Shown here one piece after another: positions 43,399-52,074 of a stretch of DNA of 64,000 nucleotides. Where the stretch lies: positions 310,001-374,000 of the forward strand of contig NZ_CP108055.1 of NCBI RefSeq assembly GCF_036174265.1, in the 5' to 3' direction. The notes below the pieces were generated by a model that did no database searches, was not told the origin of the DNA, and worked only from the letters and a program-made list of their open reading frames with translations. The stretch is from Streptomyces sp. NBC_00285. GTDB taxonomy: Bacteria > Actinomycetota > Actinomycetes > Streptomycetales > Streptomycetaceae. Position 1 is the first letter of the stretch; each line of letters opens with the position of its first letter. The translations under genes were made by a program, and so were the position numbers.

Positions 43399-45362
43399 GC
43401 CGTGCCTCCTTCGTGTGGCCGTCTGGTCCCGGGCGCCGCCACGTTGTCCGCCGCGGCTTCCTCGATCCACCCTGCCCCGGCGATCGCTGCCAGGAATCGC
43501 TCCCCGAAGTCTGCTGTCGTGGGGCGGATCCCGGAGTCCAGCTCAGCGATGCGGATGACGGCCGCCGCGTCGGAGCTGCCGTCGATGCTCTGCGCGAGGG
43601 CCATCGCGGCGGCATAGCAGCCGCCCCGGTCCACGGTCAGCTCTTCCAGGAACCACTGGCTGTCCTTCTGTGCCATGGCTCCCATCAGGGCCCGGAGGTT
43701 GAAGGGCCCGGGCCAGTTCCTGCGCAGGCCCGGGCCGCGCGGTGACGGTGGCGGCTGTTCTGTAAGGCCGTCGTCCCAGACGGACGACAGTGTGCGGTGC
43801 AGCCCGGCGAGGAATTCGGCCTGTCGGTCGAGCAGGCGGGGGCTCGCACCGAGCGGGCGCAGGGTGTGCAGGGCGTCCCGGCCGTAGTGCCAGCGCCGGG
43901 TGAGACGGGCGGCGGCCATCCCGTCGGAGGGGGGCCCGTCGGCGGACGGCAGGCATGCGGTCATCCGCCGGGCCGTCCAGCGGGCCAGGAGCTGGGTGAT
44001 GCGGTCGGCGTCCCGTCCGTCGGCCGTCGCCACGACGGCGGCCGCGGACGCCGCGATCGTGGCGGACCTGCGCAGCTCCAGCGGATCGACCTTGTCGAGT
44101 GTGTCGGCACTGGAGTGGTTGAAGCGGTCGGGCCAGTGCCCCAGTTGTACGGCGGGGCAGCCGATGGCTCGGTCGGCGAGGATCGCGTGGTCGGATGCGC
44201 CGACGAACGGTGTCGTGCGCCAGGCCCAGGTGTCGCAGCCGACGGCTCCGCTGTAGGAGCGCGCGGCGGGTGGAAGGGCTCGTACACAGGCTTCGACCAG
44301 GGCGTTGGCGTAGTGCGGGAGGTACTCCGGGCCGTATTCCACGATCAGTGGGCCGCCGCAGCGGCGCTGGTCTTCGCCCACCATGTCGAGGTTGACCGCC
44401 ATCGCGGGGAGCGGTCGGGTGCCCTCTTCGACCGCTTGGTGGACGTAGGCGGCCAGGCCCACGAACTCGGGTGCCCACACGAACCGGACGGGTCGGCGCA
44501 GCGAGCGTCCCGCCAGCACGCGTCCGGCTGCCAGTGCCGCCGCGACTCCCGAGGCGTTGTCGTTGGCTCCGGGCGCCGGATGGCACAGGTGGGCGGTGAG
44601 CAGACATGCGTCGGCCTCGTCCGCCGGCGGACACCTCGACGGGGTGCGGGCGACCACGACAGGCATCTGCCGGGGGCCCGTGTCGACATCGACGACCACC
44701 CGGGCCCGCTCCCCCCGCCGGTGCGCACGCAGCAGCTCCTCCAGCTGGGCCGGGAACACGCTGAAGCCGAACAGGGAACTGTCGCCGGGCAGTTCGACCC
44801 GCCCCGCCTGTCCGGGCCGGTCGGGGTCTGTCGTCACACAGAACCCCCTCGCCTTCTCGGCCCGCATCCGGGCGAACAGGCCGGGACCGAGGTCGGCCGC
44901 CGACCCGACGAGGACCAGCGCGCCCGGCGGCCAGCCGGAATCCCGCGGCAGCGCGAGCGGCACCTCGCCGTCCACGGCCACCGAGTTCGCCGCGATGGCG
45001 TAGGGCTGTGCGGGGTAACTGACCAGCGGGGGACGGCCGTTGAGCGAGAGGTGCGCGGCGCGCGGCGTCCAGGAGGAGGGCGCCGTGTACGTCCACCACG
45101 CGGTCCTGCCGTCCGCCGGGAAGCTCAGCACCTTGACGTCGGCCAGCCCCACGCGTTCGGCCTCGCCCGCGACGAAGTCGGCTGCCTCGGCGATGCCCGC
45201 CGATCCCTGGTAACGGTCCCATTCGGCCAGCCGGGCGACCCAGCCCATCGCTTCGTCGGCGTCGATTCTCTGGTGGATGCCACCGACCAGGCCGCTCAGG
45301 CCACTTGGGCCGCTGAGGCGGTCCGAAAGGCCCGGGCCGCTCGCACCTGCGAAGCCGCTCAC
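43395..45362 (-). CDS. M28-family peptidase (DUF4910-like)
   Basis: This 655-residue protein has an M28 zinc-peptidase core between about 230 and 450: LLTAHLCHPAPGANDNASG (His and Asp ligands), FVWAPEFVG (Glu), VNLDMVGED and GASDHAILAD. A PA-like inserted domain precedes the core and a helical extension of about 190 residues follows. No signal peptide, so it is probably cytoplasmic and could remove a leader peptide or trim residues stepwise. It starts 2 bp after the fusion gene upstream. Peptidase family is clear; substrate is inferred from context. Confidence 0.85.
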   Translation of the reverse strand: MSGFAGASGPGLSDRLSGPSGLSGLVGGIHQRIDADEAMGWVARLAEWDRYQGSAGIAEAADFVAGEAERVGLADVKVLSFPADGRTAWWTYTAPSSWTPRAAHLSLNGRPPLVSYPAQPYAIAANSVAVDGEVPLALPRDSGWPPGALVLVGSAADLGPGLFARMRAEKARGFCVTTDPDRPGQAGRVELPGDSSLFGFSVFPAQLEELLRAHRRGERARVVVDVDTGPRQMPVVVARTPSRCPPADEADACLLTAHLCHPAPGANDNASGVAAALAAGRVLAGRSLRRPVRFVWAPEFVGLAAYVHQAVEEGTRPLPAMAVNLDMVGEDQRRCGGPLIVEYGPEYLPHYANALVEACVRALPPAARSYSGAVGCDTWAWRTTPFVGASDHAILADRAIGCPAVQLGHWPDRFNHSSADTLDKVDPLELRRSATIAASAAAVVATADGRDADRITQLLARWTARRMTACLPSADGPPSDGMAAARLTRRWHYGRDALHTLRPLGASPRLLDRQAEFLAGLHRTLSSVWDDGLTEQPPPSPRGPGLRRNWPGPFNLRALMGAMAQKDSQWFLEELTVDRGGCYAAAMALAQSIDGSSDAAAVIRIAELDSGIRPTTADFGERFLAAIAGAGWIEEAAADNVAAPGTRRPHEGGTA

Positions 45363-45363
45363 G

Positions 45364-47307
45364 CTATCCGCCCTGGGAGAAGGCCGCGCGGAACGCCGTC
45401 AGCCGGGCGTTCGACAGCGGGACGGTGATCTTGAAAAGCCTGCCGCCGCTCTCCGCGTCCGACAGCCCCCGGTCCGCAGCCCCCGGACCGGACGGCGCGC
45501 GCCCCTCCACCCTCGTCCCCGTGCCCCGCATCCCCTGTCCCTCCACCTCTTTGACCTGCAGCCCCAGTTTCTCGATCAGGGCCCTGGCCGAGTCGTCCGC
45601 CGGTGCGGTCACCCATGGCAGACAGACAGCCCCCTGCGTCACCGCTAGCCCCGCCCCCCGCAGCAGTGCCGTCATCTGCGGCTTCACCTCGGCGATCCTG
45701 GCCCGCAGCGCGGCGAAGACGTCTCCCTGCGCCAGCAGGCCGAGGGAGACGGCCAGGCCGAAGCCGTTCGCGCCCAGCGGTGGCAGGGCTTCCCGCAGTC
45801 GTTGCGTCAGCGCGGGCGCGGCGACCGCGAAGCCGACCCTGAGCCCGCCGCAGCAGTAGCCCTTGGACATGCTGCGCACGACGATCAGGTTGTCGTGGTC
45901 GGCGACCGCGGGTACGCAGCTGGCGGACGGCCCGGCGTAGACGGCGTATGCCTCGTCGAGGACCACCGTCGTGCCGCGTGCGCGGGCGGCCTGGGCGATC
46001 TCCTCCAGCGCCGCTCTGCCGTACAGGTCTCCCGTGATCGTCGGGCGGTCGAGGACGAGGACCGAGGGAGCATGCTGGTCGAGGTCGGCCGCCAGGTCCT
46101 CGATCCGGGTCGCGAGCGCCTCACTGCCCCAGCGCGCGGCCCATCGTGGCAGGTCCGGGTGACCGCCGCGCAGGTGCAGCACGGGGCCCGGCTGCGCCAG
46201 TGCGGCGCACGCGTGCAGCAGAGCGGTGGCGCCGGTCCCGGCGGTCACCGTGTCCGGGGGCAGTTCGAGGCCGAAGTGCTCGGACAGCACCGGCGCGGCC
46301 TGTGCGGCGGCATAGGGGTCCATCACGTGGTAGGCGCGCGCTGCGTCGGGGGTGACCCCCCGCAGGGCACGGTCGACCGCGGGCCGTACGAAGTCGATCT
46401 CGTCGGGCGACCAGCGCAGGTCCAGGACATCCCCGAGGGCGGCCGGTTCCGCCGGTCCCGGTGCCGCGGAGCCCACGAGCCCTGCGGCGGTGGGCCGTTG
46501 CCACGCCGTGATCGCGGTGGTGTCCCCGGCCCTGGGGTTACGGGCGACGAACTGCACGTATCGCGTCGTCAGTGCGGCTTCTTGGCCGATGGTGAAGTCT
46601 GCGTCGGCGCGCTCGACCTCGAAACCGGCGCGGATCAGCAGTTCTCGTACCTCGGCGGGCTGGTAGAGCCGTACGTCGTCATGGACGACGACCGGCTCCG
46701 CGTCACCGTGCCGGACCTCGATCGAACCGGCGCTGCGGCCGCTCACCACGCGGTAGTCCCGGCGGAAGACGGCCCGCAACCCCTCGGTCTCGAAGGTCGC
46801 CTCGGGCACGTAGTGGCCCGCGATCGTCAGGACGTTGGAATGGTCGAGTACGAGGAGCCCGCCCGGTACGAGCGCGCGGCGGGCCTCTCGGAGCAGCCGC
46901 AGCTGCTGGGCATCACTGCCCCAGCCGAAGGACTGCACGCAGACGAGCGCGTCGAACTCCCCCACCGGCCAGGCGGGTTCACGCAGCAGGTCCAGGTGCA
47001 GCCACCGCGCCTCCACCCCGGCCGCGGCCGCCGACCCCGCGGCCTGCCGCAGCGCCCACGCACCGACGTCGACCCCGGTGACACGGAACCCGCGCCCGGC
47101 CAACGCGACCGCATGGCGCCCCGTGCCGCAGCCCAGGTCGAGGACGCGCCGGCCCGGGGCCGAGGCGTCGAGGACCGCGGCCAGGTAGTCGGCCTCCGCC
47201 GCGGTGCGCTCGGGGGTGTACTCGTGGGCCGCCACCGCCCAGAACTCCTCGCCGAAGAAGTCCCGGTACCAGGGGCGGTGCGCACCGCCGCTCGCGTCAT
47301 CGGTCAC
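45364..47307 (-). CDS. SAM methyltransferase-PLP aminotransferase fusion
   Basis: This 647-residue two-domain protein joins a class I methyltransferase (RRVLDLGCGTGRHAVALAGR near residues 53-72, about 1-260) to a fold-type I PLP enzyme (about 290-647). The latter shows VTAGTGATALLHACAALAQP, VLDEAYAVYAG (PLP-binding Asp and Tyr) and the Schiff-base Lys482 in RSMSKGYCCGGLRVGF, as in histidinol-phosphate aminotransferase or CobD. The GTG at 47307 overlaps the upstream stop (GTGA); the longer frame from 47499 is out of register with homology. Such a fusion is unusual and suggests consecutive amination/decarboxylation and methylation of one intermediate. Confidence 0.88.
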   Translation of the reverse strand: MTDDASGGAHRPWYRDFFGEEFWAVAAHEYTPERTAAEADYLAAVLDASAPGRRVLDLGCGTGRHAVALAGRGFRVTGVDVGAWALRQAAGSAAAAGVEARWLHLDLLREPAWPVGEFDALVCVQSFGWGSDAQQLRLLREARRALVPGGLLVLDHSNVLTIAGHYVPEATFETEGLRAVFRRDYRVVSGRSAGSIEVRHGDAEPVVVHDDVRLYQPAEVRELLIRAGFEVERADADFTIGQEAALTTRYVQFVARNPRAGDTTAITAWQRPTAAGLVGSAAPGPAEPAALGDVLDLRWSPDEIDFVRPAVDRALRGVTPDAARAYHVMDPYAAAQAAPVLSEHFGLELPPDTVTAGTGATALLHACAALAQPGPVLHLRGGHPDLPRWAARWGSEALATRIEDLAADLDQHAPSVLVLDRPTITGDLYGRAALEEIAQAARARGTTVVLDEAYAVYAGPSASCVPAVADHDNLIVVRSMSKGYCCGGLRVGFAVAAPALTQRLREALPPLGANGFGLAVSLGLLAQGDVFAALRARIAEVKPQMTALLRGAGLAVTQGAVCLPWVTAPADDSARALIEKLGLQVKEVEGQGMRGTGTRVEGRAPSGPGAADRGLSDAESGGRLFKITVPLSNARLTAFRAAFSQGG

Positions 47308-48524
47308 AGGGCGTCCGCCCGCAGCGCCTCCTGCCGGAGGAGGAAGCCGCACACGTCGCACAGTCCGGCCGGGTTGGGCACACCCTCCATCAGGAGATAC
47401 CGGCCCTCGCAGACCCGGCACACGTCGTCGACCACCGGCAGCAGACTGCGCTGCACGTTCTCGAAGGCGTTGAACAGGTAGTAGTCGATGCCCGGCCACA
47501 GGTCGTACAGGTGGTCGGCCATCGCGTAGGCCAGGGAGCGTTCGTCGGAGCCGGTGGTGAAGCGGCCCGGGGCGCCCTGCCGGTTGAGCTCCGGCGCGAC
47601 GAGTTCGAGGTAGAGGGTCAGTTCCTTCTTGGTGATGCGGTAGAGCGGGAAGACGTACCGCAGATCGCCCAGCTCGCGGACGGGGACGCCGCCCATCCGG
47701 TATCCGGTGGTGAACCAGGTGACCATGCTGGCAACCAGGTCGTCGGCGTTGAAGCCGAAGGCCACGACCGAGGCGCCGGCACGTGCGGCCTCCTGCTCCA
47801 GCATGCGGCGCAGCACCTGGTGGCCGATCACCATGTTCATGTTGCGGTGTTCGCCGGCGACGACCTTGTTCATCACGTCGACGAACGGCTCGCGCAGCTT
47901 GAACAGTTCGGCCACGTCGTCGGCGGTCACGATCGTGTGGTCCAGGCCGAGACCCTCGCAGGCGTCCAGCGCGATCTGGAAGGTCGCCGGCTCGTCCCAG
48001 TCGGGCAGCCCGGTGATGGTGACGGCCGTCATGTCGATCTCGGGCCAGCGGCCCCGGGTGCGTTCGAGCAGCTTGAGATAGGCGACGCTGTCCCGGCCGC
48101 CCGACAGTCCGATGACGGCTCGGTCCCCGGCGCGCATCGTCCCGCCGGAGGTGATGCTCTGGACGAAGGTCTCCTCGACGTACTGCACGAAGGTCTCGGC
48201 GGTGAGCTGTTCGGTGCGGCGTTCCAGGGTCCCGCCGTGGTCGAACAGGACGGACTTGGAGTACACGGGGTCCGGCGCGGCGTAGACGTGCTCCTTGGGC
48301 TTGCGCAGTACGTCGAGGTCATAGTGGCGTACCTGACGGACCTCGATGACCTCGTCGGCCTCGACGACGACCGCCGATTCGGGGATCACCGCTCCGTTCC
48401 GGTACGAGAGCACCGCGTTGGCCGGAATGCCGTGCAGGCGCAGGACATCGAGGAGGTTCTGGCCCGGTACTGCATACAGGGTCTCCGAACCACCGGTCTT
48501 GTTGCGGAACACGACCGTGCTCAC
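47304..48524 (-). CDS. Beta-grasp (ThiS-like) + PP-loop ATPase fusion
   Basis: This 406-residue protein starts with a ubiquitin-like beta-grasp domain (residues 1-66: GQNLLDVLRLHGIPANAVLS, EVIEVRQVRHYDLDV). A PP-loop ATPase of the TtcA/CTU1/adenine-nucleotide alpha-hydrolase type follows, with SGGRDS at 141-146 and AFGFNADDLVASMV. The C-terminus has paired CxxC motifs (CRVCEG and CDVCGF). Known relatives adenylate a substrate and install sulfur. The beta-grasp part lacks the free C-terminal Gly-Gly because it is fused. In this operon it is the best candidate for putting sulfur on the peptide or on a nucleotide partner. Confidence 0.85.
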   Translation of the reverse strand: MSTVVFRNKTGGSETLYAVPGQNLLDVLRLHGIPANAVLSYRNGAVIPESAVVVEADEVIEVRQVRHYDLDVLRKPKEHVYAAPDPVYSKSVLFDHGGTLERRTEQLTAETFVQYVEETFVQSITSGGTMRAGDRAVIGLSGGRDSVAYLKLLERTRGRWPEIDMTAVTITGLPDWDEPATFQIALDACEGLGLDHTIVTADDVAELFKLREPFVDVMNKVVAGEHRNMNMVIGHQVLRRMLEQEAARAGASVVAFGFNADDLVASMVTWFTTGYRMGGVPVRELGDLRYVFPLYRITKKELTLYLELVAPELNRQGAPGRFTTGSDERSLAYAMADHLYDLWPGIDYYLFNAFENVQRSLLPVVDDVCRVCEGRYLLMEGVPNPAGLCDVCGFLLRQEALRADAL

Positions 48525-48557
48525 GGTCTCTCCTAGTCGTCTGGGGGATGCTGGGGT

Positions 48558-49673
48558 CTACCAGTTCTGGGCGAGCGGTGCGTTCCAGGCTGCGAGGGGT
48601 ACGAGCATCTCGTCGTCGGTGAGGGATCCGTGCTCCCAGGCGACGGTGGGGTCGGGCACCGGGAAGGCCGCGGAGGTGGCGAGGGCGACCACCGCGCCGA
48701 TGCGCTCGCGGACGACGGGGGTCGCGGCGAGCAGCCCGCGTTCGGCCAGGTCATCGGGGCTCAGGACGAGCGCGTGGTCGCCGAGTGCGTCGCTCAGGGC
48801 GGCCGCGAGCTCCTGTTCGTGGCCGGGCTGCGGATACATCCACCGGACACGGCCCGCGCCGCCGCTGGGCATCCGGCAGTGCGCCGGGGAGTCCAACCGG
48901 TCCCAGGCGTCCAGGAGTTCGGGCTTCGGTTGGACCGGGACCTGGCCGTGGTCGGCGTGGGCGAGGACGCTCCATCCGGCGTCGGCCCAGCGGCTCGCCG
49001 CGGTGTCCAGCAGCCGCAGGGATGCGTGCAGACGGTCGTCGTAGCCGCTGATGTGGATGTGGTCGTCGAGGTTCACGTAGGCCCATACCAGGGGTGGTAC
49101 GTCGTGTGGTTGTGCGAGGACGGCCTCGACCTCGCGCACCGTCCGCTCGGCGACCGCGATGCAATCGGGGTCGAGTTCGGTCGCCGGCGAGTGGGCGACC
49201 CGGGCGCCGTGCAGCAGCGCCGCGGCCCACTCCCCGGTCAACCGCTCGAGTTCGGCGCCGACCACGAAGGCGGTGGCGCCGGCCGCGGCGACGCGGTCGA
49301 AGAGGGTCACACCACCGTGCAGCAGGGGATTCCTGGGCGGCGGGCAGGGGCCGAAGGCGTGCGTCTGGCCCGTGATGAGGTGGGTGACGCAGTCGGCGTC
49401 CGGCGCCCGGTACACCATGCCGAGGGCGCCGTGCTGTGAGGGGTCGGCGCCGGTGACGGCGGTGAGCCAGGCAGTGGTCGAGGTGCTCGGGAACGTGGAG
49501 CGCAGGGGGCGTGTCCTGGCGTGGGCGAGGGCTGCTTCCGCGACGCCGTACGACAGGCCGTCGACCGCCAGGACGCACAGTCCGCGGGGCGCCGCGCGCA
49601 GACACCGCTCGACGACTTCGGGTACCACGCGCAGGTCGGCGGACGCTGTCGTACGTCCGCCGACACGTGGCAC
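48558..49673 (-). CDS. Alkaline-phosphatase-superfamily phosphodiesterase (NPP-like)
   Basis: This 371-residue protein resembles nucleotide pyrophosphatase/phosphodiesterases. It has LCVLAVDGLSYG (first metal Asp), STFPSTSTTAWLTAVTGADP (the Thr nucleophile lies around residues 64-67), GALGMVYRAP, YVNLDDHIHISGYDD and LAHADHGQVPV (metal ligands). No signal peptide, so it is intracellular. The GTG at 49673 lies 5 bp after the precursor-peptide stop; the longer frame from 49895 would cover the peptide gene and is rejected. Hydrolysis of a nucleotide-linked intermediate would suit the nucleotidyltransferase and NDK-like genes nearby. Confidence 0.82.
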   Translation of the reverse strand: MPRVGGRTTASADLRVVPEVVERCLRAAPRGLCVLAVDGLSYGVAEAALAHARTRPLRSTFPSTSTTAWLTAVTGADPSQHGALGMVYRAPDADCVTHLITGQTHAFGPCPPPRNPLLHGGVTLFDRVAAAGATAFVVGAELERLTGEWAAALLHGARVAHSPATELDPDCIAVAERTVREVEAVLAQPHDVPPLVWAYVNLDDHIHISGYDDRLHASLRLLDTAASRWADAGWSVLAHADHGQVPVQPKPELLDAWDRLDSPAHCRMPSGGAGRVRWMYPQPGHEQELAAALSDALGDHALVLSPDDLAERGLLAATPVVRERIGAVVALATSAAFPVPDPTVAWEHGSLTDDEMLVPLAAWNAPLAQNW

Positions 49674-49678
49674 CGTGC

Positions 49679-49840
49679 TCAGAAGTTCGGCACGCAGTCG
49701 GTGCAGGTGGTGCGGAACTTGGCGATGTGCACGGCCTGACGGTCCGTGATCATGCGCTCGACGAGGCGCGGCAGCAACATCACCGGCGCGGGGGTCGATG
49801 TGGTGGTGGTCTTCACAGTGGGGCGTGGAGCTGTCTGCAT
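49679..49840 (-). CDS. Candidate RiPP precursor peptide, 53 residues
   Basis: The ATG at 49840 follows an excellent ribosome site (AGGAGGAATTC). The 53-residue peptide starts MQTAPRPTVKTTTTSTPAPV, has a helical middle (LLPRLVERMITDRQAVHIAK, leader-like) and ends FRTTCTDCVPNF, a compact tail with two Cys, four Thr and terminal Phe. No known domain. It is the first gene of the tightly packed operon, and the modifying enzymes follow within 5 bp. Leader plus short Cys/Thr core, strong translation signal and position all fit a RiPP precursor. I do not recognise the family. Confidence 0.75.
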   Translation of the reverse strand: MQTAPRPTVKTTTTSTPAPVMLLPRLVERMITDRQAVHIAKFRTTCTDCVPNF

Positions 49841-49892
49841 GAATTCCTCCTGCTGGCTGGAATAGCGCGAGAGAAAAGTGCCGAACAACCTT

Positions 49893-49928
49893 CAACTTTG
49901 CGTGAACAGGTCAACACATGGCGAGTTG
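49893..49928. promoter_or_regulatory. CAACT / AGTTG element upstream of the precursor gene
   Basis: CAACTTTGCG (49893-49902) and GCGAGTTG (49921-49928) face each other in the promoter region of the peptide operon. GCGAGTTG recurs exactly at 51993-52000 beside CAACTACGC, upstream of the 16-codon ORF and the NDK-like gene. A shared operator for both arms is plausible. Two GTGTTGAC boxes lie here on the minus strand. Confidence 0.45.
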
Positions 49929-50038
49929 GCCTGTCAACACCGGCCAGTCACCGGTTCCCGCCCCAACTGTGGTCGTTTTCAAGCTAGTTGATGCGCCGGA
50001 AACATGGGAGCCGCGCGCGGCGAAAGCGGTGGCGGCTG

Positions 50039-50860
50039 TCAATTGACGAAGATCAGGGATTCCGCTTCCTCGACGATCTTCTCGGGGACGGGCGGACTCA
50101 TCAGGGTGCCCGCATAGCGCTCGGCGTCCGGGTCCGCTGCCCGGTGGGCGCGGGCGACGGCGTCCGCCACGTCGTAACGCGTGGTCCTCAGGCGGACGTC
50201 GGGGCCCAGCAGGGCCCAGTACGCGGTTCCCGGCTCACCGGCGTGGTACGGCAGCCCGACGCTTCCCGGGTTGACGCTGCGCAGGCCCGCCACCACACGG
50301 TCGAACTGGAGGTGCGAGTGCCCGGTGACCAGAACGCGCGCGTCGAGGGCCGCGGACAGCCGTGCGAACCGCTCCGCCGGCGTGCCCGGTGTGACCAGTT
50401 CATGGTCGCTGCGCGGCGAGCCATGGCAGAAGTGCGCCGGGCCGAGGCCGTCGATCTCGACCGTGACTGCGAAGGGCACCCGGGTGAGGAAGTCGATGGC
50501 CTCGGGCGAGTGCTGGGCCGCGATCCACGACTGACGGGGTGTGTCGGCCACGCGCGCGGCGGTGCCGATCTCGGCGGCGTACCGGTCGGCGTTGCCCCGC
50601 ACGCACAGGGCGCGCTCCCCCAGCGCGAGGATCCGCTCGTACGTCTCCTGCGGCTGCGGGCCCCACGTCAGGTCGCCGCACAGCACGACGAGGTCGGCCG
50701 CGGCGACGTCGGGTTCGGCGAGCACGGCTTCGAAGGCGGGGATGTTCGCGTGGATGTCGGAGAGTACGGCGACCCGGGCCACCGGCCCGTACCGCTGCAC
50801 CGGCCCTTCCCAGCTCGCCGGACCGTGCAGCGTGACGTCGTCCGTCGTGGAGTCGTCCAT
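50039..50860 (-). CDS. Metallophosphoesterase
   Basis: This 273-residue calcineurin-like phosphoesterase has all metal motifs: SDIHANIPAFEAVL, LCGDLTWGP, RGNAD and VTGHSHLQFD. The MPE core spans about 28-215. The ATG at 50860 (MDDSTTDD) is used; longer reading would overlap the NDK-like gene. It lies 56 bp after the NDK-like gene on the same strand. Substrate unknown; in this cluster it could remove a phosphate used as a protecting or activating group. Confidence 0.9.
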   Translation of the reverse strand: MDDSTTDDVTLHGPASWEGPVQRYGPVARVAVLSDIHANIPAFEAVLAEPDVAAADLVVLCGDLTWGPQPQETYERILALGERALCVRGNADRYAAEIGTAARVADTPRQSWIAAQHSPEAIDFLTRVPFAVTVEIDGLGPAHFCHGSPRSDHELVTPGTPAERFARLSAALDARVLVTGHSHLQFDRVVAGLRSVNPGSVGLPYHAGEPGTAYWALLGPDVRLRTTRYDVADAVARAHRAADPDAERYAGTLMSPPVPEKIVEEAESLIFVN

Positions 50861-50916
50861 CGGGGATGGGGCCTTTCGGGTGCGGTCCTGGGCGCGGGAC
50901 GGGCGGGCAGGGACGG

Positions 50917-51918
50917 TCACTGGTCCGCGGCGACGACCGCGGGCGTGGGACCGCGAGCGGGCAGCGTGGTGGTCGCGGGGACGTTTCCGCCCGCCCCAGG
51001 TGGTGCGGCCTGCGTGGACCTGGAGGTTCGGGGATGGTTCAGACGTGTGCCGGGAGGCGGTCCGATCAGCGCCGTGCCCTCGGACGGCAGGCCGTCGACC
51101 AGATGCGCGGCGATCACTATGCGGTCCCACAGCGGGAGCCCGCCGTGGTCCTCGGCCAGCTCATCCACCCGGGCGAGGAGCCCGTCGGAGTCGGTCACCG
51201 CCGGCGGCAGCGGGCCGGGAGTCGGGGCCAGGGAGTGGGCCGGATGGGCGGCGTAGAGCCGACGTGCGGCGGCGGCCACCTCGGCGGCACGCCCGGGCGA
51301 CGGCTCGCCCGCCAGCATCGCCAGCGCCTCGTCCCGGCGCCGCCCCGACAGCAGGACGCCCACCTCCCGGATGAGATCGGCGCAATCGTCCGGCGCGTGC
51401 AGGAAATTGAGACACATCAGCTCGCAGCCGAGCGCACCGCGCAGTGAACCGCCCCCCGTGTCCCGGTTCTTGGACGATCCCTTCAACTCCCCGAGCCGTT
51501 CGGCCGCCGTCATCCCCGTCCGCTCCGGACCCTGGGTGCAGCGCAGCGCGACGAAGAGACAGGGCGGCCCCGACTCCAGGATCATGTCCACGGCCCGGAT
51601 GACGGCCAGCGGCGCGGCGTTGATCTGGTAGCGCCACAGCTCGCGGCAGACCCGCGCGTCGACCCGGACCTCCAGCGCGCCGAGCGGTGCGAAACCGTGG
51701 CCCGCCAGCAGGTCGAGGGCGGCCTCGATGCGGCGTCCGACGACGGCGTCGGGCTTGAACATGACGAAGGTGGTACGGCCAAGTGTCCGCTCGGTCTCCC
51801 CCGCGTCCCGCCCGTCCAGCAAAGCGGCCATCTCGCGGAAGTAGACGTCGTCCGGATAGGTTCGGCGCCGTACGGGGTCGTGCGTGAAGGGGGCCCGCAA
51901 CCACTGCTGGACGGCCAT
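50917..51918 (-). CDS. Nucleoside-diphosphate-kinase-like protein
   Basis: This 333-residue protein has an NDK-like fold from about 45 to 190: TFVMFKPDAVVGRRIEAALD matches the KPDAV opening. LNFLHAPDDCADLIREV retains the His of the NDK active-site motif (usually N-x-x-H-x-S-D). A long insert separates the two, and the C-terminal 140 residues are helical then Pro/Ala-rich and unassigned. It is far longer than housekeeping NDK (about 140), so it is probably a specialised phosphotransferase. The ATG follows GGAGGATC. It diverges from the 16-codon ORF. Confidence 0.75.
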   Translation of the reverse strand: MAVQQWLRAPFTHDPVRRRTYPDDVYFREMAALLDGRDAGETERTLGRTTFVMFKPDAVVGRRIEAALDLLAGHGFAPLGALEVRVDARVCRELWRYQINAAPLAVIRAVDMILESGPPCLFVALRCTQGPERTGMTAAERLGELKGSSKNRDTGGGSLRGALGCELMCLNFLHAPDDCADLIREVGVLLSGRRRDEALAMLAGEPSPGRAAEVAAAARRLYAAHPAHSLAPTPGPLPPAVTDSDGLLARVDELAEDHGGLPLWDRIVIAAHLVDGLPSEGTALIGPPPGTRLNHPRTSRSTQAAPPGAGGNVPATTTLPARGPTPAVVAADQ

Positions 51919-51973
51919 GATCCTCCGACTCTCCGCGCGGTGGCGGCCTGTGCACCTACCCGGCAATTCACGC

Positions 51974-52000
51974 CAACTACGCTGTATGCAAAGCGAGTTG
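51974..52000. promoter_or_regulatory. Imperfect inverted repeat CAACTACGC / GCGAGTTG
   Basis: CAACTACGC (51974-51982) and GCGAGTTG (51993-52000) lie in the 156-bp gap between the divergent NDK-like gene and the 16-codon ORF. The right arm is identical to one upstream of the 53-residue peptide gene. Confidence 0.45.
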
Positions 52001-52074
52001 CACCGTTGCCATGCACCATGGGGGGCAATACGCTGAGGCTAACTTCCCAGACCGAACACATCAAGGAGGGTCCC

